Shown piece after piece: positions 9,584 to 16,989 of a stretch of DNA of 19,784 nucleotides (position 1 is the stretch's first letter; each line of letters begins with the position of its first letter). Where the stretch lies: the NCBI GenBank assembly GCA_937925595.1, contig CALALQ010000198.1, positions 1-19,784 on the forward strand. Direction: 5' to 3'. This DNA is from an uncultured Demequina sp. Lineage in GTDB: Bacteria > Actinomycetota > Actinomycetes > Actinomycetales > Demequinaceae. The notes beneath the pieces are model-generated. The model saw nothing but the letters and a program-made list of their open reading frames with translations, was not told the origin of the DNA and ran no database searches. Position numbers and translations under genes: made by a program.

Positions 9584-9964
9584 GTGTGGACTGAAGCAGT
9601 GATCCTCGCGGAAAGTTCCAGCGACGGCCCCGGTGCCTTTGCACTGTTCCTGTTCCTCGCCGGGCCGATTACCGCATTGGGCATCTGGGGCTGGATCAAG
9701 TCGCACTATCGCAACGCTGCTGCGCGCTACAAGCCCGAGGTGGTTGTCGACTACAAGGTGACCGACATTCAGGAGAGCGACACGTTCCTGCGAGAGACAA
9801 AGTCGGGAAGCTCGCGCATGGCTGGAGCCAACGAGAAGGACGTGCACGTGCGCGCCGCGTACATCCGCATCTTCCAGCACGGTGAGCTTGAGCAGCCCGC
9901 TCAGCAGCCAGGCGCGACCGACGCCGCGCCTGACGGCGCGGCGCCCAACACCACCGAGGGGTAA
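9584..9964 (+). CDS. Small single-span membrane protein, third gene of the SPFH trio
   Basis: I do not recognise this 126-residue protein as a named family. GTG at 9584 is chosen because GGGAG lies 6 bases upstream and the start is 2 bases after the preceding stop; the frame is open further upstream only inside the zinc-ribbon gene. Residues 1-17 are a short tail, 18-38 form one transmembrane helix (AFALFLFLAGPITALGIWGWI), about 70 residues of charged domain follow (YKPEVVVDYKVTDIQESDTF), and the last 24 residues are a Pro/Ala-rich disordered tail. Position and topology suggest a membrane partner of the SPFH and zinc-ribbon proteins, loosely like YdjH of Bacillus, but I cannot claim homology. 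Translation is probably coupled to the gene before it. Confidence 0.8.
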   Translation: MWTEAVILAESSSDGPGAFALFLFLAGPITALGIWGWIKSHYRNAAARYKPEVVVDYKVTDIQESDTFLRETKSGSSRMAGANEKDVHVRAAYIRIFQHGELEQPAQQPGATDAAPDGAAPNTTEG

Positions 9965-9968
9965 GTCC

Positions 9969-9983
9969 GGCCCGTCGCGGGCT
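9969..9983. terminator. Short hairpin between convergent genes
   Basis: GCCCG-TCG-CGGGC (9970-9982) makes a 5-base GC stem, extendable by a G-T pair, in the 17-base gap between the SPFH trio and the oxidoreductase. There is no U tract, so it is at most a weak bidirectional terminator. Confidence 0.35.
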
Positions 9984-10905
9984 ACGGCACCACGACGAGC
10001 TTGCCGCGAACGTGCCCGCCCTCGAGTCTCCTGTAGGCATCGGCGGCCTCGGCGAGCGGGTAGACGCTGGCAACCTCCACGCGGAGCTTGCCAGCGTCGA
10101 TCAGCTCGGCAAGCTCTGCGAGCGCCGCTCCGTCGGGTCGCACCCATACGATCGAGCCCCCGTGCTCTGCGGCTCCCTTGCCGTCGGCAATTGTCACGAC
10201 TCGACCGCCCGGACGCATTGCGCTTGCCGTTGCTGCGATCGCTCCACCGCCAGCAAAGTCGAGGATGACGTCGTAGCCATCCGGCTGCACCGCTAGGGCG
10301 CGCTCCAGCAGGCCGTCGCCGTACTCCACGGGCGTCGCGCCCAGCTCCCTCAGAAACTCGTGGTTGCGTGCGGAGGCAGTCGCCGTCACGCTCGCGCCAG
10401 CGAGCGCGGCAAGTTGGACGCCGAATGACCCGACTCCGCCCGCGCCGCCGTGAATGAGGACGCGGTCGCCCTCGGAGACTTCGGCTCGGCGCACGCTGCG
10501 CAACGCCGTCAGGCCGGTCAGCGGCACAGCAGCTGCCTCCTCGAAGCTCGCAGAAGTGGGCTTGTGCGCGAGCGCCCTGACAGGGACCGCGACTCGCTCG
10601 GCCAAGGTGCCGTCTCGCAGCACGTCCTTTCGCGCGTACGCGAAGACTTCGTCACCCACCGCGAACTCGGGCACGTCGGCTCCGAGCTTCACGACGACTC
10701 CCGCGATGTCCCAGCCAGGGACGGTGGGAAACACCGTGCGGATGGTTCCTTCGAGATACCCCTGTCGAGCTTTCCAGTCCACGGGGTTCAGCGCAGCGGC
10801 GCGCATCTCGACGATGACCTCGTCGGGGCCAGGGTTCGGCTCCGGAATGTCGGACAGCTCGAGGACCGAGGCATCGCCGAACTCGGCGTACGTGATTGCT
10901 CGCAT
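9982..10905 (-). CDS. Zinc-independent NADP-dependent oxidoreductase, quinone-reductase-like MDR family
   Basis: This 307-residue medium-chain dehydrogenase/reductase has a GroES-like N-terminal part (FGDASVLEL, LNPVDWKARQG, PGWDIAGVV). A Rossmann domain follows with HGGAGGVG (glycine motif at residues 153-159) for NAD(P)H. The C-terminal VRGKLVVVP is typical of the quinone oxidoreductase subgroup. The catalytic and structural zinc cysteines of true alcohol dehydrogenases are absent, so zinc-free reduction of quinones or activated alkenes is expected; the substrate is unknown. ATG at 10905 has AGGAG about 11-12 bases upstream, a loose but usable site. It is divergent from the MFS permease with only 36 bases between, so the two promoters share one small region. 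This could reflect joint control, for example detoxify and export, but that is inference. Confidence 0.9.
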   Translation of the reverse strand: MRAITYAEFGDASVLELSDIPEPNPGPDEVIVEMRAAALNPVDWKARQGYLEGTIRTVFPTVPGWDIAGVVVKLGADVPEFAVGDEVFAYARKDVLRDGTLAERVAVPVRALAHKPTSASFEEAAAVPLTGLTALRSVRRAEVSEGDRVLIHGGAGGVGSFGVQLAALAGASVTATASARNHEFLRELGATPVEYGDGLLERALAVQPDGYDVILDFAGGGAIAATASAMRPGGRVVTIADGKGAAEHGGSIVWVRPDGAALAELAELIDAGKLRVEVASVYPLAEAADAYRRLEGGHVRGKLVVVP

Positions 10906-10929
10906 GTAAGGGCTAACTCCTGAGGTCCG

Positions 10930-10935
10930 TAGAAT
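10930..10935 (+). promoter_or_regulatory. Candidate -10 element for leaderless MFS transcript
   Basis: TAGAAT, close to TATAAT, ends exactly 6 bases before GTG at 10942. No ribosome site lies in range. It is one of the clearest leaderless-type starts in the window. Confidence 0.6.
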
Positions 10936-10941
10936 CTTCCG

Positions 10942-12309
10942 GTGACCGACGCCTCTGACCCATCCTCAGCGTCGGCGCAGGACACCGCCCCCAAGAATCG
11001 CCGCCTCGTCGACTTCGCGCCGCTTAAGGCGAGCCCCGCGTTCGCGAGGCTGTGGATCGGCGGTCTGATCAGCGGCATCGGCACCTTTGTGTCCTCGGTT
11101 GCGGTGGGTCTGCAGATCTACGACATGACCGAATCCACCTTCATGGTGGGGCTCGTCGGCGGCATCGCGCTCATCCCGATGATCGTCGCGGGACTGTGGG
11201 GCGGGGTGCTCGCCGATGTCTTCGACCGCCGCCTGGTGCTCATCGTCTCCGCACTGGTGTCGTGGGCGAGCGTGCTCGGCCTTGTGGCGCTGTCGGTGTG
11301 GGAGGCCGTCGAGGCGGGCAAGGGCTCGCATGCGCCGGTGTGGCCGTTCTACATCGTGACCACCATCAACTCCGTGGCCGGCACCATCATGATGGCGACG
11401 CGCGGCTCCGTCGTGGGCCGCATCCTGCCGCCCGAGATGATCTCTCGCGCGACCGCGCTCAACGGCATCTCCTTTGGCGCGATGCTCACGATCGGCCCGG
11501 CGCTTGCTGGCGTGCTCGCAGCCACCGTGGGGCTGCCGTGGACCTTCGCCGTGGACGCAGTGCTGTTCACCGCTGGCTTCCTCGGCATCTGGGCGCTGCC
11601 CAAGCTGCCTCGCCTCGGTGAGCCCGTGGAGGCCGGCTGGCATGTGCTTGTCGAGGGCATGCGCTTTCTCAAGCATTCGCCGAACATCCGGCTGAGCTTC
11701 ATCCTCGACATCATCGCGATGACCTTCGGAAGGCCGTACGTGCTGTTCCCCGCGCTGGGTGCCACGGTGATCGGCGGCGAGTCGCTTACGGTGGGTGCGC
11801 TCACCGCCGCGGGCGCCGTGGGCACCGCTCTCACGAGCCTGTTCTCCGGACCGGTGGCACGCATTCATCGCCACGGCATTGCCGTGTCCCGCGCGATCAT
11901 GGTCTATGGCGGCTTCGTAGCGCTGTTCGGCATCGGCACCATCGTCATGACGCAGATCGATCACGAGGCGGGCCCGGGCTGGAACGGCATCTACTGGCCA
12001 GCGCTCATTGTGCTGGGCCTTGCCATGGCAGGCATGGGCGCCTCCGACGAGGTCAGCGCCATCTTCCGCAGCTCGATGATCATCCAGGCGGCTCCCGATC
12101 AGATGCGTGGGCGACTCCAGGGAGTGTTCATCGTCGTCGTGACCGGCGGGCCGCGCATCGGAGATCTCTACGCTGGCATCCTCGCGACCGCGCTGTTCCT
12201 GTGGTTCCCGCCGCTGCTTGGCGGCGTGCTCATCGTGGTCCTCATCGCCGTGCTGAGCCGTCTCACCACATCCTGGCGGGACTACGACGCGCGCAACCCC
12301 ACGCCTTAG
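10942..12309 (+). CDS. MFS transporter (EntS-like, MFS_3 subgroup)
   Basis: This 455-residue integral membrane protein has many hydrophobic segments, consistent with about 12 helices, after a polar N-terminal tail of about 30 residues. The MFS motif-A loop between helices 2 and 3 is GGVLADVFDRR at residues 87-97. The conserved stretch FMVGLVGGIALIPMIVAGLWG and the large extra region near IYWPALIVLGLAMAGMGASDEV place it in the EntS-like drug or siderophore exporter group. Transport direction and substrate cannot be read from sequence. The GTG start sits 6 bases downstream of TAGAAT and lacks a Shine-Dalgarno, so a leaderless mRNA is likely. Its TAG stop overlaps by four bases the stop of a second MFS gene on the other strand. 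The divergent neighbour is an NADP-dependent oxidoreductase. Confidence 0.9.
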   Translation: MTDASDPSSASAQDTAPKNRRLVDFAPLKASPAFARLWIGGLISGIGTFVSSVAVGLQIYDMTESTFMVGLVGGIALIPMIVAGLWGGVLADVFDRRLVLIVSALVSWASVLGLVALSVWEAVEAGKGSHAPVWPFYIVTTINSVAGTIMMATRGSVVGRILPPEMISRATALNGISFGAMLTIGPALAGVLAATVGLPWTFAVDAVLFTAGFLGIWALPKLPRLGEPVEAGWHVLVEGMRFLKHSPNIRLSFILDIIAMTFGRPYVLFPALGATVIGGESLTVGALTAAGAVGTALTSLFSGPVARIHRHGIAVSRAIMVYGGFVALFGIGTIVMTQIDHEAGPGWNGIYWPALIVLGLAMAGMGASDEVSAIFRSSMIIQAAPDQMRGRLQGVFIVVVTGGPRIGDLYAGILATALFLWFPPLLGGVLIVVLIAVLSRLTTSWRDYDARNPTP

Positions 12310-13646
12310 TCGTCGGCCTGCGCGGCGGCATCCTCGACCATCCAGTCGGGGTCTGGCACGTGGCGCAGTCGCCACAGCGGCGACAGTGCCAGGATCATCA
12401 CGCCAAGTGCGTTGCCTATCGCTCCTATCCAGAACGCCGACGCGAGGCCCCAGTGCGTGGCGACCACGCCACTGAGGAACGCACCAAGCGGGCCGATGCC
12501 CCAGATGAGGGTGCGGATGGATGCCGTCATGCGTGCGAGCATGCGCGGCGGGCACTGCCGCTGCCGCATCGACACCTGCACCACGTTGAATGCGACGATG
12601 CCCGCGAGTCCCCAGAACTGCGCGATGGCCACCACGATGATCGCGGGAGTGCGGGGCATGAGGAACGCCGAGGCGACAAGGAACATCGGGATCGCCCCGA
12701 AGATGTAGGTCACGGGAATCGCGTGGCCGTCGCCAAACTTGCGCGCCCACCACGGCCCCGTGAACGCTCCAGCGATTCCGCCTATCGAGCCGATCGTGAG
12801 CATCAGACCGAAGGCGGCCGGGCCCAGATCGAGGTAGCGCAGCATGAGCACCGAGAACATCGTGTAGGCAATGGACCCGAAGAAGTTCGAGACGGTCGTG
12901 GACAGCACCAGCGGCCGGATGTACTTGTTGTGGAACACGAAGGAGATGCCTTCGCGGATCTCCGTCACCATGCTCGAACCATGCTTTCGCGGCGGGGGCT
13001 CGTCCGCAGGGATGCGCCAAATGGCGAAGGCAGAGACGAGGTAGCCGAACGTCGCCGCGAGCGGCAGCCACGCGGCACTGAACGCCTTCGCGAGCAGTCC
13101 TCCAAGTCCCGGGCCGGCGGCACGGGCGGTCTCAGAACTGATCTGCAGCCTGGAGTTCGCGTCGTTGAGCTGCTCTCGCGTCACGAGCCCCGGCACGATC
13201 GACATGTATGCGGTGTCGAAGAACACCGCGGCCGCCGAGATCACGAGCGCGATGATCATCAGCTGCGGCACATCGAGAATCCCTGTGAACCACAAGATGG
13301 TGACCATCGCCATGGCGATCGCGCGCACGATGTTCGCGATGATCATGACGCGGCGCCGCGACACGCGATCCACGAGCGCACCCACGGGAAGAGACAGCAG
13401 CAGGAAGGCGATGCCCTCCGCCATGCCAAGCACGCCGATCTCAAACTCGGTGGCGACGAGGTACGTGACCGCGATGATGGGCAGCGCCACCTGAGCGATC
13501 TCCACACCGACGGCCGCGACAGTTTCGCCCCCCAGCAGGGCTACGTAGGGGCGGTTGCGCCACAGCGAAGGGGCCGGCTCAGGCAGTTCAGTGGCGAAAC
13601 CTTCGGGGGCGGCGGATTCAGGGGTGGGGTCGATCTGCTCCGTCAC
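12306..13646 (-). CDS. MFS transporter, tail-to-tail with the first
   Basis: This 446-residue permease has about 12 predicted membrane spans. The motif-A loop is GALVDRVSRRR (residues 89-99). The family stretch PGLVTREQLNDANSRLQ with the following GPGLGGLL is characteristic of the MFS_3 group of efflux permeases (macrolide-efflux-like). The substrate is unknown. The start is GTG at 13646; minus-strand CAGACT lies 6 bases upstream, a weaker version of the leaderless pattern, and there is no ribosome site. It lies 41 bases downstream of the lipoprotein gene on the same strand, so read-through is possible. It is related to the first MFS gene by family but the sequences are clearly diverged, so this is not a recent duplication. 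Confidence 0.9.
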   Translation of the reverse strand: MTEQIDPTPESAAPEGFATELPEPAPSLWRNRPYVALLGGETVAAVGVEIAQVALPIIAVTYLVATEFEIGVLGMAEGIAFLLLSLPVGALVDRVSRRRVMIIANIVRAIAMAMVTILWFTGILDVPQLMIIALVISAAAVFFDTAYMSIVPGLVTREQLNDANSRLQISSETARAAGPGLGGLLAKAFSAAWLPLAATFGYLVSAFAIWRIPADEPPPRKHGSSMVTEIREGISFVFHNKYIRPLVLSTTVSNFFGSIAYTMFSVLMLRYLDLGPAAFGLMLTIGSIGGIAGAFTGPWWARKFGDGHAIPVTYIFGAIPMFLVASAFLMPRTPAIIVVAIAQFWGLAGIVAFNVVQVSMRQRQCPPRMLARMTASIRTLIWGIGPLGAFLSGVVATHWGLASAFWIGAIGNALGVMILALSPLWRLRHVPDPDWMVEDAAAQADD

Positions 13647-13652
13647 CTAGTC

Positions 13653-13658
13653 AGTCTG
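13653..13658 (-). promoter_or_regulatory. Weak candidate -10 element for second MFS gene
   Basis: Minus-strand CAGACT keeps the A2 and T6 of TANNNT and is 6 bases from GTG at 13646. The first T is missing, so this is less sure than the other cases. Confidence 0.25.
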
Positions 13659-13687
13659 CCACGGCCCACTGACACGCACGTTCGGCC

Positions 13688-15010
13688 TCAGGGAGCGACC
13701 ACCCAGGAGCTCATGCCCGACGCTGGCGAGCCTTCTCCCGCAAGGAACCCGCGCGTGGGGCCAGTCGGAGGAAGGGGGGCCAGCTCGGTCCACTCATCGG
13801 TCGAGGGGTCGAATCGCCAAGCGCTCACCAAGGTGGGATTGTGCGCAGGGGACGCCTCGAGGTACAGCGAGCCACCCACCGAGGTGACGATGCGCGTGGT
13901 GCCGGCCACAGCGTCGGGCGCGGTGAGCACCTCGAAGCCCGCATTGCGTGCGAGGCCGATGGTGGCGACGGGTCTGCGACGCTCCCCGGCATCGGCGGAG
14001 TAGGGGCCAGCCCATACGCCTTCGGTGACGAAGAAGTCCGGCTCGACCCACGGGCCCTCTTCGGGAGGAGTCGCGCTCGCGGCCTTGTTCTCCTTCATGA
14101 CCGTCGCGCCGGGACCGACCGTGAACACGCGCCACATCTCGCGGCTGTCGTCCCAGCAGTGCACATCGAGGGCGTCGTCAACCCGCCACCGGAACGGCTC
14201 GCACGAAAGCGGCTCGCTCCACAGCCTGCCGAGGTCGGTCAGCGCGCCGGTGGACGGGTCCACGATCGCCATTCCGGCGGACGCCACCGTGTTGAAGCTG
14301 CCAACGCGCTCCACGGCGAGGTACTTGCCGGACGGCGAAACCGAATGAGCGGCCCAGCGCTGAGTGAGGGGCCGCAGGCTACCGCGGCTGTCGAGAACGG
14401 AGCCGCCGCTCGGCTGCTCCCACCAGCGGTATGAGCCAGCCAGCGTGGCGCTGATGTGCAGACCCTCGACCGCTTCGACGGGAGCAATCTCACCCGTGAG
14501 CAGGTCGAGCGTCTGGACGGGGGAGTTGGGGTCGCAGTCGAGCGGCTCGCATGTGCTCACGTAGGCGACGGCCTCGCGAGCGGTCCACGACTGGATCACG
14601 ATGGGCACGGACGGGTCGAGCTCAAGCAGCTGGTACCGGCGGCCCTCCGGCGAGACGAGGTACACAACCTGGACAGTGGGCTCGAAGCCAGGGGTGATGC
14701 CGCTCACGAGCACCACCGGGGCGACTTCCGGACGATACGCCTGCAGCGACCAGCCGGCAGCGGTGGTGTCGAGGATCCCGTCGGGGGCTGGCAGCGCGGG
14801 CGGCAGCTCGGGGTGCTCGGTGACGAAGCCGGGAAGCGCTCTTCCCTCGGCGTCGGTGGTGACGGACGGCACGGGGGCGGGGGATTCGACAGCGGGAATC
14901 ACGCTCGCGCTCGGGGATGGATCCGTGCTCGTTGGAGTGCACCCGCCAAGCCCGATCGCGGCAGCTCCCACAACGGCCGCAGCAGCCCACAGGCGCATGC
15001 CACCCCTCAC
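13688..15010 (-). CDS. Secreted lipoprotein of unknown function, possible beta-propeller
   Basis: This 440-residue protein has a lipoprotein signal: basic MRGGMR, hydrophobic residues 8-20, lipobox LGGC with Cys24 as the lipidation site. A Ser/Pro/Thr-rich linker follows (TSTDPSPSASVIPAVESPAP). GTG at 15010 is chosen over ATG at 14998 because AAGGAGG lies 5 bases before it. The mature part is rich in repeated beta-strand stretches with W and D/G turns (YLVSPEGRRYQLLEL, VSPSGKYLAVERV, WRFDPSTDEWTELAPLP). These look like propeller blades of the TolB/Kelch kind, but I cannot assign a family. It probably sits on the outer face of the membrane. No catalytic motif is seen. It precedes an MFS permease on the same strand and is divergent from the ABC exporter. 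Confidence 0.85.
   Translation of the reverse strand: MRGGMRLWAAAAVVGAAAIGLGGCTPTSTDPSPSASVIPAVESPAPVPSVTTDAEGRALPGFVTEHPELPPALPAPDGILDTTAAGWSLQAYRPEVAPVVLVSGITPGFEPTVQVVYLVSPEGRRYQLLELDPSVPIVIQSWTAREAVAYVSTCEPLDCDPNSPVQTLDLLTGEIAPVEAVEGLHISATLAGSYRWWEQPSGGSVLDSRGSLRPLTQRWAAHSVSPSGKYLAVERVGSFNTVASAGMAIVDPSTGALTDLGRLWSEPLSCEPFRWRVDDALDVHCWDDSREMWRVFTVGPGATVMKENKAASATPPEEGPWVEPDFFVTEGVWAGPYSADAGERRRPVATIGLARNAGFEVLTAPDAVAGTTRIVTSVGGSLYLEASPAHNPTLVSAWRFDPSTDEWTELAPLPPTGPTRGFLAGEGSPASGMSSWVVAP
13715..13725 (+). repeat. 11-mer GCCCGACGCTG, copy 5
   Basis: Exact copy in the 3' end of the lipoprotein gene; the coding strand reads Ala-Ser-Gly. Confidence 0.7.
13909..13919 (-). repeat. 11-mer GCCCGACGCTG, copy 6 (inverted)
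   Basis: Exact minus-strand copy in the lipoprotein gene, read as Pro-Asp-Ala, inverted relative to copy 5 and 183 bases away. Confidence 0.7.
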
Positions 15011-15015
15011 GCAAT

Positions 15016-15022
15016 CCTCCTT
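15016..15022 (-). promoter_or_regulatory. Shine-Dalgarno of the lipoprotein gene
   Basis: Minus-strand AAGGAGG, 5 bases before GTG at 15010; from the alternative ATG at 14998 it would be 17 bases away. It therefore decides the start. Confidence 0.75.
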
Positions 15023-15040
15023 CTACGACTCGCGCGACTA

Positions 15041-15046
15041 ACCCTA
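15041..15046 (-). promoter_or_regulatory. Candidate -10 element of the lipoprotein gene
   Basis: Minus-strand TAGGGT would start transcription near 15034, giving a leader of about 24 bases containing the Shine-Dalgarno. No -35 box is convincing. Confidence 0.35.
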
Positions 15047-15114
15047 ACCGCCAAGCACAGGGCAAGAAGCAGGCCCGACGTCATGGTTGCCAGATCGTGA
15101 CTCGCGCCACGGCG

Positions 15115-15120
15115 TAGGGT
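15115..15120 (+). promoter_or_regulatory. Candidate -10 element for leaderless ABC exporter transcript
   Basis: TAGGGT ends exactly 6 bases before ATG at 15127. The internal AGGG could be misread as a weak ribosome site, but it is not AGGAGG and the hexamer fits TANNNT. Confidence 0.5.
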
Positions 15121-15126
15121 GAACGA

Positions 15127-16980
15127 ATGACGTTCGGAGGAGGTGGCCGCGGAGGCCACGCTCGCGGTGACGAGGAGGCGATCAGGGCCGCGAACGCGGA
15201 GGCTCCGCGGGTCGCGAACCTCTGGCCCCGCGTGGTCGCGATGTTCAAGCCCTACAGGGGCGGCCTGATTCTCACCGCAGCACTCGTGCTCGTTGGAGCC
15301 GTTCTCGCAGTGGTGCCGCCGCTTGTGTTGCAGAGGATCTTCGACGATGCGCTGTTCCCTGCCGTGGGCGGCGTCAACATGAGGCTTCTCATGGAGCTCG
15401 TGATCCTGACGGTGGTGCTGTACCTGCTGATCGCGGGACTTGGCGTGTGGCAGACGTACGTCACGTCCAATGTGGGCAATCGCGTGACCGGCGACCTCCG
15501 CATCACGCTTTTCGAACGACTGCAGTCCATGGACCTCGCATTCTTCACGCGCACCAAGACAGGCATCATCCAGTCGCGACTGCTCAACGACGTGGGCGCC
15601 GTCGCGGGAGTGCTCACGACCTTCTTTTCGACCATCCTCGGCAACGCGGTCACGGTCATTGCGAGCCTCGCCGCGATGATCGCGCTTGACTGGCGTCTCA
15701 CTCTTCTGGCCGCGGTGCTCATGCCGGGCTTGATCGTGGTGCAGCGCCGCGTGGGCCAGGTGCGCGCTCGCATCGCCACCAAGACCCAAGAGTCGCTGAG
15801 CGAGCTCACCGCGATCACCCAAGAGACCCTCTCCGTGAGCGGCATCATGCTGTCGAAGACGTACAACCGACAGCGCTTCGAGTCGCAGCGATACAGCGAG
15901 GAGAACCGCAACCTGATCCGCCTGCAGGTGCAGCAGGCGATGGCCGGTCAGCGCTTCTTTGGCCTGGTAACCGTCATCATGTCCTCGGTTCCAGCCATCA
16001 TCTACCTGGTTGCAGGACTGCTCATGAACGACGGTTCTCAAGACGTGACAGCCGGAACCATCGTCGCCTTCACCGCCGTACAGTCGCGACTGCTGTTCCC
16101 CCTCATGGCGCTCATGCGCGTGGCCCTCGAAGTGCAGACCTCGGGCGCGATCTTCGCCCGCATCTTCGACTACCTGGACCTCAAGCCCGCCGTCGCGGAC
16201 TCCCCAGACGCGAAGACCGTCTCCGAGGCTCCCGGCCCCTTGGGACAAGTGGAGCTGCGCGACGTGAGCTTCCGCTACCCGGACGCCTCAGAGGATTCCC
16301 GCCCGACGCTGGATGGGGTCTCGTTCATCGCTCGCCCTGGTGAGACGCACGCCTTCGTCGGCCCGTCCGGGGCCGGCAAGACGACCATCGTGTACCTCGC
16401 CGCCCGACTGTATGAGGCGTCGGGCGGAACCGTGCTCTTCGCGGGGGAGGATGTGCGGAACCTCGCGCACTCCTCGATCATCGACCACGTGGGCGTGGTG
16501 AGCCAGGAGACCTATCTGTTCCACGCGTCGATCGCGCAGAACCTGCGCTACGCCAAGCCTGATGCGACGCAAGAGGAGCTCGTGGAGGCGTGCAGGGCCG
16601 CCAACATTCACGACTCGATCGCGAGCTTCGAGGATGGCTACGAGACGGTCGTTGGCGAGCGCGGCTATCGCCTCAGCGGCGGTGAGAAGCAGCGCATCGC
16701 GATCGCGCGCGTGCTGCTCAAGGATCCGGCCGTGCTGCTGCTCGACGAGGCCACGAGCGCTCTCGACACGGTGAGCGAGCGGCTCGTGCAGGCGGCACTC
16801 GACCGCGCGGCGGAGGGTCGCACCACGCTCGTTGTCGCGCATCGGCTGTCCACCATTCGCGACGCTGACGTCATCCACGTGCTCGAGGCGGGGCGCATCG
16901 TCGAGTCCGGAAACCATGAGGAGCTCGAGGCCGCTGGCGGGCTGTATTCACGTCTCGCGGCGCAGCAGTCGTCCCACTAG
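15127..16980 (+). CDS. ABC exporter half-transporter (fused membrane and ATPase domains)
   Basis: This 617-residue type-IV ABC exporter subunit has an N-terminal six-helix membrane domain, roughly residues 40-340 (first helix GGLILTAALVLVGAVLAVV). A nucleotide-binding domain follows with Walker A GPSGAGKT at 412-419, Q-loop VSQETYLF, signature LSGGEKQ at 516-522, Walker B VLLLDE ending in Glu541, and H-loop His572 in VVAHRLST. All catalytic residues are intact. It would work as a homodimer or pair with a partner encoded elsewhere, since only one half-transporter is here. The substrate (lipid, drug or peptide) is unknown. The first 30 residues are Gly/Arg-rich and cytosolic. ATG at 15127 follows TAGGGT by 6 bases. 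A membrane methyltransferase-family gene starts 9 bases after its stop. Confidence 0.95.
   Translation: MTFGGGGRGGHARGDEEAIRAANAEAPRVANLWPRVVAMFKPYRGGLILTAALVLVGAVLAVVPPLVLQRIFDDALFPAVGGVNMRLLMELVILTVVLYLLIAGLGVWQTYVTSNVGNRVTGDLRITLFERLQSMDLAFFTRTKTGIIQSRLLNDVGAVAGVLTTFFSTILGNAVTVIASLAAMIALDWRLTLLAAVLMPGLIVVQRRVGQVRARIATKTQESLSELTAITQETLSVSGIMLSKTYNRQRFESQRYSEENRNLIRLQVQQAMAGQRFFGLVTVIMSSVPAIIYLVAGLLMNDGSQDVTAGTIVAFTAVQSRLLFPLMALMRVALEVQTSGAIFARIFDYLDLKPAVADSPDAKTVSEAPGPLGQVELRDVSFRYPDASEDSRPTLDGVSFIARPGETHAFVGPSGAGKTTIVYLAARLYEASGGTVLFAGEDVRNLAHSSIIDHVGVVSQETYLFHASIAQNLRYAKPDATQEELVEACRAANIHDSIASFEDGYETVVGERGYRLSGGEKQRIAIARVLLKDPAVLLLDEATSALDTVSERLVQAALDRAAEGRTTLVVAHRLSTIRDADVIHVLEAGRIVESGNHEELEAAGGLYSRLAAQQSSH
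16301..16311 (+). repeat. 11-mer GCCCGACGCTG, copy 7
   Basis: Exact copy in the ABC exporter gene, in a third phase (Arg-Pro-Thr-Leu). Confidence 0.7.
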
Positions 16981-16983
16981 GTT
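16978..16983 (+). promoter_or_regulatory. Candidate internal -10 element, using the ABC exporter stop codon
   Basis: TAGGTT, whose TAG is the exporter stop codon, ends exactly 6 bases before ATG at 16990. No Shine-Dalgarno is present. The arrangement is identical to that at 8334-8346. Confidence 0.5.
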
Positions 16984-16989
16984 GGCGCT

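Noticed and set aside
10966..13071. About 700-codon minus-strand frame across the two MFS genes
   Set aside because: It is antisense to the first MFS permease and out of frame within the second; the His/Arg/Asp-rich product is not protein-like.
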